A stretch of DNA of 64,000 bases from Haloplanus salinarum (GTDB taxonomy: Archaea > Halobacteriota > Halobacteria > Halobacteriales > Haloferacaceae). The notes under the pieces are model-generated. The model did not search any database and had not been told where the DNA came from. It saw only the letters and a list, made by a program, of their open reading frames with translations. Below, piece by piece: positions 16,264 to 25,547 of the stretch. Each line of letters opens with the position of its first letter. The stretch's first letter is position 1. The position numbers and the translations under genes were made by a program. The DNA lies in contig NZ_CP101823.1 in NCBI RefSeq assembly GCF_024498175.1, positions 1,426,001-1,490,000 of the forward strand, given 5' to 3'.

Positions 16264-17721
16264 CTACAGGATGTTGCTGAAGCCGTCGGCGCAGTCCTGC
16301 ATCGTCGCCTCCGCCGACTGGTCGCCGGAGACCATCGCGGAGCCCTCGGAGTAGATGACTTCCTCCAGCTGGAGCCAGTCGGGATGGTGGGGCCGCTGAC
16401 CGACGTTGTCGAGGTCCCAGCCCTCCAGGATGGGGGGCACGACGTTGGGCATCGGGCTCTCGGAGGCGGGCATCTGGCTCGCCTCCTCGACCTCGCTCCG
16501 GTCGTAGACCGACTGCCGGGTCGGCGTCCCGCCGGCCTGCTTGAGGAGTTCGGTCTGAACCTCCTCGGAGGTCGCCCACTCGATGAACATCCACGCGGCC
16601 TTCTTCTTCTCCGGGCTGATGTGTCGGTTGATGCCGACGCTACTCCCGCCGTAGTGAGCCTGGACGTTCCGATTCTCGGCCGGCCCCGTGGGGGCGAGCG
16701 TCCACCGGACCGAGTCGGCCACGTCGCTCGCCTCGGGGTCGGCGAACATGCCGTTGAACTCGTGCCACTCCGGGGCCATCGCCAGGTTGCCGCCGGCGAA
16801 GGCCTCGGCGACCCCCGACCAGTTCCAGGTCGTACTCCCGGGGGCGGCGACCTCGGTCACCAGTTCCTGGTAGAACTCGGCGGCCTCGATGGAGGCGTCG
16901 TCGGTGAACCCGGCCGAGATGTCGTCGGGAAGGATGGGATCCTTGCCGTCGAACCCCTCCAGTTGCGTCCCGCCGAAGGACCACTGGATCATCTCGAACT
17001 CGTTGGCCAGCGACTGGTGCTGTTTGGCCATGTGGCCCGTCCCGTACTCGACCACGTCGTCCGGGACGTTCTCGTTGATCCACTTCGCGACCTCCATGTA
17101 CTGCGACCAGGTCATGTCGGGGTTCGGTTCGGCTTCGAACCCGAGGTCGCTGGTGGCCTGGTCGCCGTACTCGTCGAAGACGTCGCCGCGGTAGGCGAGC
17201 AGGATGGTCGGGCAGTCGTAGGGGAGTCCCCTGATGGTCCCGTCGCCCTCGTACTCCGAGCACGCGATGCGGTGAATCTCGATGTGGTCCTCGTAGTCGT
17301 AGTCGTTGTCCTCGATATACGCGTTGAGCGGTTCGAGGTCGGTGTAGTACGGCGCCCCGATGTTGTACGGGTCGACGTACATCGCGTCGTAGTTGCCCGC
17401 CTCGCTGGTGAGGTCGCTCGCGACCGTCTCCGTGTAGTTCAGGAGGGGCTGGAGCGTGTACTCCACCTCGATGCCCGTCTCCTCGGTGAACCGGTCCGTG
17501 ATGGACCGCAGCGCCTTCGTCGGCGGGGTGTTCTCCCCGACGTACTGGATACTGTCGGCCGGTTCGACGTCCTCGCCGGGCGGTGTGCTTTCGCTGCCAC
17601 CGTCGCCACCGTCGCCACCGCCACCGCCGCCACCGCCCGAACAGCCCGCGAGGGCCGTGACGGTCGCCGCGGCACCTGTCGCTCGAATAAACCGACGCCT
17701 GTCAATGGTCTCCTGTGACAT
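16264..17721 (-). CDS. CUT1 extracellular sugar-binding lipoprotein (Tat)
   Basis: A protein of 485 residues. The Tat motif RRRF at residues 8-11 and lipobox LAGC with Cys27 show folded export and lipid anchoring, followed by a Gly-rich linker and the SBP_bac_1 fold. ATG 17721 is chosen because the two upstream in-frame ATGs fall in or before the AT-rich promoter (AATAATTATGTATG around 17745-17757). It captures the sugar for the two permeases and the ATPase downstream. Its gene diverges from an FGGY kinase. Confidence 0.92.
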   Translation of the reverse strand: MSQETIDRRRFIRATGAAATVTALAGCSGGGGGGGGDGGDGGSESTPPGEDVEPADSIQYVGENTPPTKALRSITDRFTEETGIEVEYTLQPLLNYTETVASDLTSEAGNYDAMYVDPYNIGAPYYTDLEPLNAYIEDNDYDYEDHIEIHRIACSEYEGDGTIRGLPYDCPTILLAYRGDVFDEYGDQATSDLGFEAEPNPDMTWSQYMEVAKWINENVPDDVVEYGTGHMAKQHQSLANEFEMIQWSFGGTQLEGFDGKDPILPDDISAGFTDDASIEAAEFYQELVTEVAAPGSTTWNWSGVAEAFAGGNLAMAPEWHEFNGMFADPEASDVADSVRWTLAPTGPAENRNVQAHYGGSSVGINRHISPEKKKAAWMFIEWATSEEVQTELLKQAGGTPTRQSVYDRSEVEEASQMPASESPMPNVVPPILEGWDLDNVGQRPHHPDWLQLEEVIYSEGSAMVSGDQSAEATMQDCADGFSNIL

Positions 17722-17831
17722 GTCTTTGCACAGTTTACCATCATCATACATAATTATTTTCCTAACCGAACGGGCGTCCGGCGTGGCCGTCGGCGTGAGG
17801 CTTATCTGCACCCTCTGTCCTATCTCGTAGC
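17722..17831. promoter_or_regulatory. Divergent promoter between importer operon and FGGY kinase
   Basis: The minus-strand promoter has the AT-rich AAATAATTATGTATG at about 17745-17759, some 27-35 bases before ATG 17721. The plus-strand promoter has GCTTATCT at about 17801-17808, 27 bases before ATG 17832. A regulator bound between them could switch transport and phosphorylation together. Confidence 0.55.
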
Positions 17832-19304
17832 ATGACAAACCATGTCGCGATCGACGTGGGGTCCAACGGCGGCACCATCTGGGTCGGGCGACGCGACGGC
17901 GACAGCCTCGACGTCGGGGAGGTGTATCGGTTCGACAACGGCCCCGTCGAGCGAGACGGCCGGTACGTCTGGGCCATCGACCAACTCCTCGAGGAAATCG
18001 AGGCGGGCCTCCTCGCGGCCGAACGGGAGTACGGTTCCCTCTCGACCCTCGCCGTCGAGACGACCGGCCTCGATTTCACGTTCTTCCGCGATGGCGAACC
18101 GATGCGTGATCCGTACTTCTACCGCGATCCGTCGGTCACGTCGACGCTCGACGACCTCCTCGAACGCGCCGGGAAACGCGAGATATTCGAGCGGACGGGG
18201 ATCAACCACTGGAACGTTCCCAACTCGCTGTGGCAGTATCACTACCAGGCCCACGCCTCGCCGGAGGTCGTCCGATCGGCGGATACGCTGGTGATGCTCC
18301 CGCAGGTACTCAGCCACGCGATGGGGGGCAGCGTCAACCCCGACAAATCGATCGCTTCGACGACACAGATGTTCGACATCGAGTCCGAGACGTGGGCGAC
18401 GGACCTCCTCGAGACGCTCGACCTCCGGACCGACCTCCTGCCGGACCTCGAGGAACCCGGCACGAAGGTGGGAACGCTCGACGGGTCGTTCGCGCCCGGC
18501 CTCGACAGTCGCCCGGATATCCTCCTGACGGCCACCCACGACACGGCGTGTGCCGTCGCGGCGACGCCGTTCGGTGCCGGCGACCGGACCTTCCTGAGCA
18601 CCGGTTCGTGGTTCATCGTCGGCATCGAACTCGACGCCCCACGCGTGACCGACGAGGCCTTCGCCGTCGAGGCCTCCAACGAGTACGGTGCCGAGGGGAC
18701 GACCCGGTTCCTGAAGGACGTCACCGGTTTCAACCTCCTCGAATACGCCCGCGAGAAGTGGCGCGAGGAGGGGAGACCCCACGAGTACGACGCCATCCTC
18801 TCGGAGATGGCCGAGGTCGACCCCTTCGGTCCGCTCATCGATCCGGACGCCGACCTGTTCATGGCCGGAACGCTGGAGGGCGACATCGTCGAGAAGATCG
18901 GCCAGTACTGCCGGGAGACCGGACAGGCCGTCCCGGAGGGGGTCGGAGAGATAACCCGGTGTCTGCTCGAAAGCCTCGCGGCGAAGACGGCGTACGCCCT
19001 CTCGCAGCTCCAAGGGGCCGCCGACGTCGAGAGCGACCAGCTGAACGTCGTCGGCGGCGGGGTCAGAAACGAGCCGTTCCTCCGGATGCTGGCGGGAGCG
19101 ACCGGCCTTCCGGTCGTCGCCGGCCCCGTCGAGGCGACGTCGATCGGGAACCTCCTCGTACAGATGAACGCCACCGACGCGATCGCGGACCTCGCGGAGG
19201 GGCGGCGGCTGATCCGCGAGACGGCCGACCTCACGGCGTACGACCCCGAGGACCGCGACGCGTGGGCCGAGGCCGTCGATCGGATGGCGACGCTCGTCGA
19301 CTGA
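17832..19304 (+). CDS. FGGY-family carbohydrate kinase, rhamnulokinase-like
   Basis: A protein of 490 residues. The N-terminal ATPase phosphate loop is VAIDVGSNGGTIWVG, a region GEVYRFDNGPVERDGRYVWAID strongly recalls RhaB-type kinases, and VETTGLDFTFF holds the likely catalytic Asp neighbourhood. The C-terminal nucleotide-binding motif is LNVVGGGVRNEPFLRMLAGATGLPV. It probably phosphorylates a ketose such as a rhamnulose- or fuculose-like sugar before the class II aldolase encoded two genes downstream. Assignment beyond the FGGY family is inference. Confidence 0.88.
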   Translation: MTNHVAIDVGSNGGTIWVGRRDGDSLDVGEVYRFDNGPVERDGRYVWAIDQLLEEIEAGLLAAEREYGSLSTLAVETTGLDFTFFRDGEPMRDPYFYRDPSVTSTLDDLLERAGKREIFERTGINHWNVPNSLWQYHYQAHASPEVVRSADTLVMLPQVLSHAMGGSVNPDKSIASTTQMFDIESETWATDLLETLDLRTDLLPDLEEPGTKVGTLDGSFAPGLDSRPDILLTATHDTACAVAATPFGAGDRTFLSTGSWFIVGIELDAPRVTDEAFAVEASNEYGAEGTTRFLKDVTGFNLLEYAREKWREEGRPHEYDAILSEMAEVDPFGPLIDPDADLFMAGTLEGDIVEKIGQYCRETGQAVPEGVGEITRCLLESLAAKTAYALSQLQGAADVESDQLNVVGGGVRNEPFLRMLAGATGLPVVAGPVEATSIGNLLVQMNATDAIADLAEGRRLIRETADLTAYDPEDRDAWAEAVDRMATLVD

Positions 19305-19342
19305 GCGGGTAGTTTTACGTTCGACGCCACACAGCGTCGTCC

Positions 19343-20353
19343 ATGGACTGGGTATCCCTCGGACGGACGGGGACGATGGTCACGGAACTGCCCTTCGGCA
19401 CGTGGCGGTTCGGCCGCGAGACGGACGAAGGATCGGTCGAGATCGACGAGACGCGGGCGTACGAACTCCTCGATACCTACGAGGCTCACGGTGGTCGGTT
19501 CATCGATACCGCGGACATGTACGGCGGGGGAACGAGCGAGACGTGGATCGGCAACTGGCTCGCCGAACGCGACCGGGAGGACTTCGTCGTCGCCTCGAAG
19601 ATATACTGGCCGACCCGTGACGATCCGAACGGACGGGGACTGGGTCGGAAGCATCTCCGGCGACAGATCGACGCGATCCTCGACCGCCTGGGGACGGACT
19701 ACGTGGACCTGCTGTACGTCCACCGCTGGGACGACGAAACGCCCGTCGAGGAGTTCATGCGGACGCTCGACGGCTTCGTCGACTCCGGCCGGGTCAACCA
19801 CCTCGGCGCCTCGACGCTCTGGCCCAACGCCTGGAAGGTCGTCCGCGCGAACGCCATCGCGGACACACGAGGCTACGAACCGTTCACCGTCGTCCAGCCC
19901 CGGTACAACCTCGTCGATCGGGAGATCGAGGGGCCGTTCCTGGAGATGTGCGAGAGCGAGGACTTCGGCGTCGTGCCGTGGAGCCCACTCGGTGAGGGGT
20001 TCCTGACCGGCAAGTACGACCGGGACGACGTCTCGAACGTCGACTCCCGGGCGGCCGAGGACGACAGCTTCGAATCGAAGTACCTCACCGACGAAAACTT
20101 CGCCGTCCTCGACACCCTCCGGGAGGTAGCGTCCGAGGTCGACGCCACTCCCGCACAGGTCGCGCTCGCGTGGCTCCTGCACCACGACCAGGTCGTGGGA
20201 CCGATCGTCGGCGCCCGAACCGTCGACCAACTGGAGGAGAACCTCGGCGCCGCCGACATCTCCCTCTCCGACGACCAGTTCGACCGTCTCGCCGCCGCCA
20301 AGTCCGGCCCGTTCCCGGATATCGTCGATTCGCCGGCCCGGGGCGACCGGTAA
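19343..20353 (+). CDS. Aldo/keto reductase
   Basis: A protein of 336 residues with a TIM-barrel AKR fold. The tetrad is Asp in FIDTADMYG, Tyr in DMYGGG, Lys in VVASKIYW and His in LLYVHRWD. The C-terminal VGPIVGARTVDQLEENL contributes NADPH binding. It lies 38 bases after the FGGY kinase, so the two probably share a transcript. It could reduce lactaldehyde or oxidise an aldose; the context allows either. Confidence 0.9.
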   Translation: MDWVSLGRTGTMVTELPFGTWRFGRETDEGSVEIDETRAYELLDTYEAHGGRFIDTADMYGGGTSETWIGNWLAERDREDFVVASKIYWPTRDDPNGRGLGRKHLRRQIDAILDRLGTDYVDLLYVHRWDDETPVEEFMRTLDGFVDSGRVNHLGASTLWPNAWKVVRANAIADTRGYEPFTVVQPRYNLVDREIEGPFLEMCESEDFGVVPWSPLGEGFLTGKYDRDDVSNVDSRAAEDDSFESKYLTDENFAVLDTLREVASEVDATPAQVALAWLLHHDQVVGPIVGARTVDQLEENLGAADISLSDDQFDRLAAAKSGPFPDIVDSPARGDR

Positions 20354-20471
20354 CCCCAGCAGTTATTAACGGGGGGCGTCACGGCCTTCTCGGGAACTCG
20401 TCACACGCCCGTCCCGCGACTGGCGTCGTGACGTTACACCGACGACGCGCGGAAAACAGACGGAGCCAACG

Positions 20472-21809
20472 ATGTCACAACAGTCCAGTCTCGACGCAAA
20501 GCGACGCGCGATAAGTGTGTTCGGGCGACGGATGCTCGAACAGGGTCTCACGAAAGGTACCGGCGGGAACATCAGCGCCCGCGAGGGGGATACGATCGCT
20601 ATCAGCCCCTCCGGGATGCCGTACGACGAGATCGATCCCGAGGACGTCCCGACGGTCGACCTACAGGGCGACCACGTCTCGGGGGACCGCGTCCCCTCCA
20701 GCGAACGCCGGATGCACGCGACGATCCTGCGCGAACGCGAGGACGTGGGTGCCGTCGTTCACACCCACTCGCCGTACGCGACGACCTTCGCCAGCCTCGA
20801 CGAGCCCGTTCGCCCGTCGCATTACCTCATCGCCTTCGTCGGCGACGAGATCCCCGTCTCGGGGTACGCCACCTACGGAACCGCCGACCTCGCCGAGTTG
20901 GCCATCGATGCCCTCGGCGACGAGTACGACGCCTGCCTGTTGCGAAACCACGGCACCATCGCCGTCGGCGACACCGTCGAGGCGGCGTTCGAGCGCGCAC
21001 TGATGGTGGAGTACTGCGCGCGGATCCACTACCAGGCGCGGAACATCGGCGAACCGACGCTGCTCCCCGACGAGGAGATCGGTCGCCTCCGTGGGATGTT
21101 CGAGAGCTACGGCCAGAGCAGCCAGGACGACGTCGACCCCGTCGCTCCCGCCCCCGATGCCGACGAGTTGGCCGACGGGCGCGAAGCGGTCTCCACCCTC
21201 GGCGTCGAGCTGCTCGAACAGGGTCTCACGAAGGGCACCGGCGGCAACGTCAGCGCCCGCGACGGCGACAGGGTGGCGATCAACCCCTCGGGAGTCCCCT
21301 ACGGCGAGGTCACCCCCGAGACGGTCCCGATCGTCGACTTGGAGGGCGAACAGGTCACGGGCGAACTCGCGGCGTCGAGCGAGACGCCGATGCATACGAT
21401 GATCTACCGCGAGCGCGACGACGTCGGTGGGATCGTCCACACCCACTCGCCGTACGCGACGACCTTCGCCAGCCTCGACGAACCCATCCCGGCGTCGCAC
21501 TATCTCATCGCCTTCGCGGGCGACGAGGTGCCCGTCGCGGGCTACGACCGTCCGGGAACCGCGGAACTCGGCCGCCTCGCGGTCGAGACGCTCGGCGACG
21601 AGTACGACGCCTGCCTGTTGCGAAACCACGGGACAATCGCCGTCGGCGAGTCCCCCGAGGCGGCCTTCGAGACGTCGCTGATGGTGGAGTACTGTGCACG
21701 GATCCACTACCAGGCACGGAACATCGGCGAACCGACGCTGCTCCCCGACGAGGAGATAGACACCCTCACCCGCCGGTTCCGGAACTACGGACAGACGAGC
21801 GGCAACTGA
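20472..21809 (+). CDS. Tandem-fused class II aldolase (two FucA-like domains)
   Basis: A protein of 445 residues made of two homologous class II aldolase/adducin domains, about 15-215 and 240-440, offset by 226 residues. Domain 1 has zinc ligands His97, His99 and His160 with Glu78; domain 2 has His323, His325 and His386 with Glu304, so both look catalytic. The KGTGGN phosphate-binding motif appears in both. Blocks of DNA are nearly identical between the copies, for example around 20760-20810 and 21440-21490. FucA is a single domain that forms a tetramer; a fused dimer is unusual. It would cleave a ketose 1-phosphate or decarboxylate a related acid. Confidence 0.9.
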   Translation: MSQQSSLDAKRRAISVFGRRMLEQGLTKGTGGNISAREGDTIAISPSGMPYDEIDPEDVPTVDLQGDHVSGDRVPSSERRMHATILREREDVGAVVHTHSPYATTFASLDEPVRPSHYLIAFVGDEIPVSGYATYGTADLAELAIDALGDEYDACLLRNHGTIAVGDTVEAAFERALMVEYCARIHYQARNIGEPTLLPDEEIGRLRGMFESYGQSSQDDVDPVAPAPDADELADGREAVSTLGVELLEQGLTKGTGGNVSARDGDRVAINPSGVPYGEVTPETVPIVDLEGEQVTGELAASSETPMHTMIYRERDDVGGIVHTHSPYATTFASLDEPIPASHYLIAFAGDEVPVAGYDRPGTAELGRLAVETLGDEYDACLLRNHGTIAVGESPEAAFETSLMVEYCARIHYQARNIGEPTLLPDEEIDTLTRRFRNYGQTSGN

Positions 21810-21813
21810 CAGG

Positions 21814-22779
21814 TCACGTCCCGTCGCCCCCGACCGACCGGACGTCGGTCCGCGTCGGAAGGGCGGCCATCGCGCCCGTCGCCGTCGTCGACGCCGCCGC
21901 GACGGCGTTGGCGAAGGACAGCGTCGCGGACAGGTCACGCGTCCCCTCGGCCAGCGACGCGAGCATCCCGGCGGTGAAGGCGTCGCCCGCCCCGGTCGTG
22001 TCCACGGCGTCGACGTCGTATCCGTCGTGGGTCGCGGTCCCCGCCGCGAACGGGGCGCCCGACCGTGCCAGCGCGGACGCCCCCGCTTCGCCGAGGGTGA
22101 GGAAGGCAGTCGACGGTCCCCGCTCGCAAAGCGTGGCGGCCAACGTCTCGGGGTCGGCCGTCGTATCGACGAACGAGAGCGTCCGCAGGTCCTCCCGCGC
22201 CGCCGTCACCACGTCGACGTCCGCGAGGAGGTCGGTCACGACCCGCTCGAACGCACCGTCGGTCCACAGTTCCGGCCGGAAGTTGAGGTCGAGGACGACA
22301 GTCCGTCCGGCCGCGTGCGCCCGTTCGACCAAATCCACCGTCGCGGTCCGGGACGGCTCGCTCCCCAGGGTGACGCTCCCGACGTAGACGGCGTCGACGG
22401 CCCGTACGGTCTCCTCGGGGACGCCGTCGGGTTCGAGGCGGGTGTCGGCGGTCCCGTCCCGGTAGAAGGAAAAGGCCGCCTCCCCCGCCCCGTCGTCGAC
22501 GAACGCGAGCGTCGTCTTCGCCGTCGGATCCCGTTCGACGAACCGGAGCGGGACGCCGTGGTCCTCGAGCGTTTCGACGAGGAAGTCGCCGAACGGGTCG
22601 GTGCCAACGCGGGTCCAGAACCAGGGCGCGTAACCGAGCCGTGCCAACCCGACGGCGACGTTGGCCGGGGCGCCGCCGGCCCGTCTGTCGAGCGTTTCGG
22701 CGTCCGCGAGCGATCCGCCTCCACGAGGCAGGAAGTCGACGAGCGTTTCCCCAGCGACCAGGAGTCCGGGATCGGTCAT
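21814..22779 (-). CDS. PfkB-family sugar kinase
   Basis: A protein of 321 residues. It has the N-terminal GGAPANVAVGLARLG motif, and DTTGAGDAFTAGMLASL as the C-terminal PfkB signature with the catalytic Asp. This matches fructokinase or 2-keto-3-deoxygluconate kinase lengths. ATG 22779 is chosen over an upstream start 42 codons earlier because a TATA-like GACTTTTGCG lies 27 bases before it. It converges with the fused aldolase, and follows the TrmB-type regulator on the same strand after a 122-base gap. Confidence 0.88.
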   Translation of the reverse strand: MTDPGLLVAGETLVDFLPRGGGSLADAETLDRRAGGAPANVAVGLARLGYAPWFWTRVGTDPFGDFLVETLEDHGVPLRFVERDPTAKTTLAFVDDGAGEAAFSFYRDGTADTRLEPDGVPEETVRAVDAVYVGSVTLGSEPSRTATVDLVERAHAAGRTVVLDLNFRPELWTDGAFERVVTDLLADVDVVTAAREDLRTLSFVDTTADPETLAATLCERGPSTAFLTLGEAGASALARSGAPFAAGTATHDGYDVDAVDTTGAGDAFTAGMLASLAEGTRDLSATLSFANAVAAASTTATGAMAALPTRTDVRSVGGDGT

Positions 22780-22901
22780 GCCGGCCGTACGAGCGCGAGC
22801 GCAAAAGTCTGCCTCCGTCGACGCGCCCCCCCCGTGCGAGGACGCCAGCCGAGGTTCGTCGATCGGTCGCCCGGAGGGGGCGCGCCGCGACGGACGATCG
22901 A

Positions 22902-23966
22902 TCACCAGTCGGACCAGTCGTCGAAGGGCGTCCGGCCGACGTGTATCTCCTCGGCCTCGACGTCCTCGAGGGCTGCCGCACGGCCGCCGACTTCGATCAG
23001 TTCGTCCCCGGCGTCGACGGTCAACGCCGCACGCTCGTATCCGCCTTCGAGTGTCACCTCCACCACGCGCCCGGTGACCCTCCGATCGTCACCGGTTACG
23101 ACGTCTCGTCCCCAGACGGCCGCGTATAAGTCGCCGCCGTCCGCGGCCTGCAGATCCTCGACACACCGGCGGATCGTTCCGTACTGCCGGGGGAACTCCG
23201 TGGTCGTGTTCGCCGTCGCGAGCGGCCGCCCCGACGTCCAGATGACCGTTTCGAGGAACGCGGAGACGAGAAACCCGAGATCCGAGCGGTTGAAGATGAT
23301 TCCGTACCGGTCGCCGTCGTCGGCTAGGGCTTCGCGGGTCGTGTACACCGATCGCTCCCCGTCCGCGACGGCGACGATGGGCGTCGTCACACCCCGGCGC
23401 TCGCGGGTCGTCGACGCGAGTTCGGTGTAGGGAAACTCCGACGGGTCCGGCACGTCCGACGCGGGGGAGACGAGGAGTTCGGTGGCGATACCGGCCTCGC
23501 GTTGCTCGCGGAGGGTCGTCTCGAACTGCCCGACGAGTTCCGGCGACAGCGACGCTAAGAGTTCGTACTCCGCGGATTCGAGGATCTCGGAGAGATACCG
23601 GAGGATGGTCGATTTGGACTTGACCAGGCTGATCGCCTCCGTATCCCGTGCCGGTTCGGTGTACTGGCGCTGCAGGGCCGAGATGAGGTCGTCGAGCGCC
23701 GACCGAAACCCGGCTAGGGACTCCGTCGGGTCGACGGCAACGACCTGCATCGGCCGGGTCTCGTGAATCTCGACGAGCCCGTCCTCGGCCAGTGCCCGGG
23801 CGGTGTCGTAGACGCGGGATTGGGGGACGTCCGTCAGGTCGGCGATCTCCCCCGCCGAGAGCTTCCCGTGTTCCAGCACCGCCAAGTAGGTCTCGATTTC
23901 GTACTCGCCGAAATCGAAGCGGTCGTCGAGGCTGGTCAGCGACGACCGGAGTTCGTCCGATGGCAT
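22902..23966 (-). CDS. TrmB-family sugar-sensing regulator
   Basis: A protein of 354 residues. The N-terminal winged helix (about 15-80) has YLAVLEHGKLSAGEIADLTDVPQSRVYDTARALAEDGLVEI. A coiled segment and a TrmB C-terminal ligand domain follow, including the region RYGIIFNRSDLGFLV. TrmB proteins bind sugars and repress or activate uptake and glycolytic genes. The likely targets are the PfkB kinase and the divergent aldehyde dehydrogenase 131 bases away. ATG 23966 gives the normal family N-terminus; earlier codons lack family similarity. Confidence 0.9.
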   Translation of the reverse strand: MPSDELRSSLTSLDDRFDFGEYEIETYLAVLEHGKLSAGEIADLTDVPQSRVYDTARALAEDGLVEIHETRPMQVVAVDPTESLAGFRSALDDLISALQRQYTEPARDTEAISLVKSKSTILRYLSEILESAEYELLASLSPELVGQFETTLREQREAGIATELLVSPASDVPDPSEFPYTELASTTRERRGVTTPIVAVADGERSVYTTREALADDGDRYGIIFNRSDLGFLVSAFLETVIWTSGRPLATANTTTEFPRQYGTIRRCVEDLQAADGGDLYAAVWGRDVVTGDDRRVTGRVVEVTLEGGYERAALTVDAGDELIEVGGRAAALEDVEAEEIHVGRTPFDDWSDW

Positions 23967-24097
23967 ACCCGCCCGGTTCGACGCCCTCGCATAAGAGACT
24001 ATGTCCCACACGCCGGCCGTCCGCGTTCGATGCATCTCGAGAAATTGGTTTTCACATCAGAGTAAATTTTATTTCACTGGGTCTGGTAGGTGGTGGC

Positions 24098-25531
24098 ATG
24101 ACAGCGACGACGACGAGCTACGACCACGCGCTCTACATCGACGGCGACTGGGTCGACGGGGGAGGGTCTCTCACCGTCGACGACTTGGCCGACGGTGGGA
24201 CGTTCGCTCGGGTGGCCGCCGCCACCGAGCGAGAGGCGGAGCGGGCCCTGGCCGCCGCCCAACGGGCCCAAGAGCCGATGGCCGACGCCACCGTGGTCGA
24301 ACGGGCCCGCTGGCTCGAGGCCATCGCGGAAGCGATCGAAGCGGAGTCCGAGACGTTGACGCAGACTATCGTCCACGAGGCGGGCAAACCCGTTGCTAGC
24401 GCCCGGAGCGAGGTGGCGGCGGCCGCCGAGCGGTTCCGGCGGGCCGTCGCCGAGGCACGTGACCTCCAGGGCGAGTATCTGGAGGGGACGACGGCCGGCC
24501 ACGAGGGGTGGAACGCCGTCGTTCAGCCACGTCCCGTCGGCACCGTCGCCTGTATCGCCCCCTACAACTACCCCCTGGCGACGGTGGCGCTCCAGGTGGC
24601 GCCGGCGCTCGCGGCGGGCAACAGCGTCGTCCTCAAGCCCTCCTCGAAGACGCCGGTCTGCTCGGCGATACTGGCTCGCCTCGTCCACGAGGTGACGGAC
24701 GTGCCGGACGGTGGCTTCAACGTCGTCCCCGGCCGATCGTCGACCATCGGGGACTACATCGCGGGCGACGACAGGGTCGACGCCATCGCCATGACGGGGT
24801 CGTCGGACGCCGGAAAGCACATCGCGCGCGAGAGCGGCCTCGTGAGGCTCCACATGGAACTCGGGGGGAACGCCCCGGCCATCGTCTTCCCGGACGCCGA
24901 CCTGGCTGCCACCGCGGACGCCTGTGCGAAGGGGGCGTTCAAGTTCGCCGGGCAGCGTTGCTCCGCCGTCGGACGGATACTCGCACACGAGGCGGTCCAC
25001 GACGACCTGGTCGACCGTCTCGTTGCTCGCCTCGACGAGTGGCAACCCGGTCCGCTGTTCGACGAGTCCACCGCCGTCGGCCCGCTCATCTCGGAGTCGC
25101 AAGCCGAGTGGGTCGCGGAGCTCGTCGACGACGCGGTCGACCGGGGCGCGACCCTCGTCGCCGGCGGGGACCGCGACGGTCGGTGGTTCGATCCGACCGT
25201 CCTGTCGAACGTCCCGAAGGACGCCCGCATCCTGCACGAAGAACAGTTCGGGCCCGTCGCCGCCATCGCCGAGGTGGAGTCGGAGGCCGAGGCGCTTGCC
25301 CTCGCGAACGCGGACGACCTCGGACTCGACGCCGCGGTGTTCACCGACGACCACGACAGGGCCATGCGGGTTGCCGAGGCCGTCGAGGCCGGCGCAGTCC
25401 GCATCAACGGGGCGCCGAGTCACGGCCTCGGCGACATCCCCTTCGGCGGTGTCGGCGACTCCGGAATCGGCCGTGAAGGTCTCGGTCACACCGTCGAGGA
25501 GTTCGTCACCAGCAAGAGCATCGTCCTGTAA
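24098..25531 (+). CDS. NAD(P)-dependent aldehyde dehydrogenase
   Basis: A protein of 477 residues of the ALDH superfamily. The cofactor region is MTGSSDAGKHI, catalytic Glu is about residue 254 (HMELGGNAP) and catalytic Cys about 288 (FAGQRCSAVG); the 34-residue spacing is standard. It resembles lactaldehyde, glycolaldehyde or non-phosphorylating glyceraldehyde dehydrogenases. A TATA-like AAATTTTATTTC at 24064-24075 precedes ATG 24098 by the leaderless distance. It fits oxidation of the aldehyde released by the aldolases of this island. Confidence 0.92.
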   Translation: MTATTTSYDHALYIDGDWVDGGGSLTVDDLADGGTFARVAAATEREAERALAAAQRAQEPMADATVVERARWLEAIAEAIEAESETLTQTIVHEAGKPVASARSEVAAAAERFRRAVAEARDLQGEYLEGTTAGHEGWNAVVQPRPVGTVACIAPYNYPLATVALQVAPALAAGNSVVLKPSSKTPVCSAILARLVHEVTDVPDGGFNVVPGRSSTIGDYIAGDDRVDAIAMTGSSDAGKHIARESGLVRLHMELGGNAPAIVFPDADLAATADACAKGAFKFAGQRCSAVGRILAHEAVHDDLVDRLVARLDEWQPGPLFDESTAVGPLISESQAEWVAELVDDAVDRGATLVAGGDRDGRWFDPTVLSNVPKDARILHEEQFGPVAAIAEVESEAEALALANADDLGLDAAVFTDDHDRAMRVAEAVEAGAVRINGAPSHGLGDIPFGGVGDSGIGREGLGHTVEEFVTSKSIVL

Positions 25532-25547
25532 TCTCGCCGACGCAGGG

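Noticed and set aside
18242-20230. A 662-codon minus-strand frame opposite the FGGY kinase and aldo/keto reductase
   Set aside because: Typical antisense open frame of GC-rich haloarchaeal DNA; no domain is recognisable, while both plus-strand genes have complete motifs.
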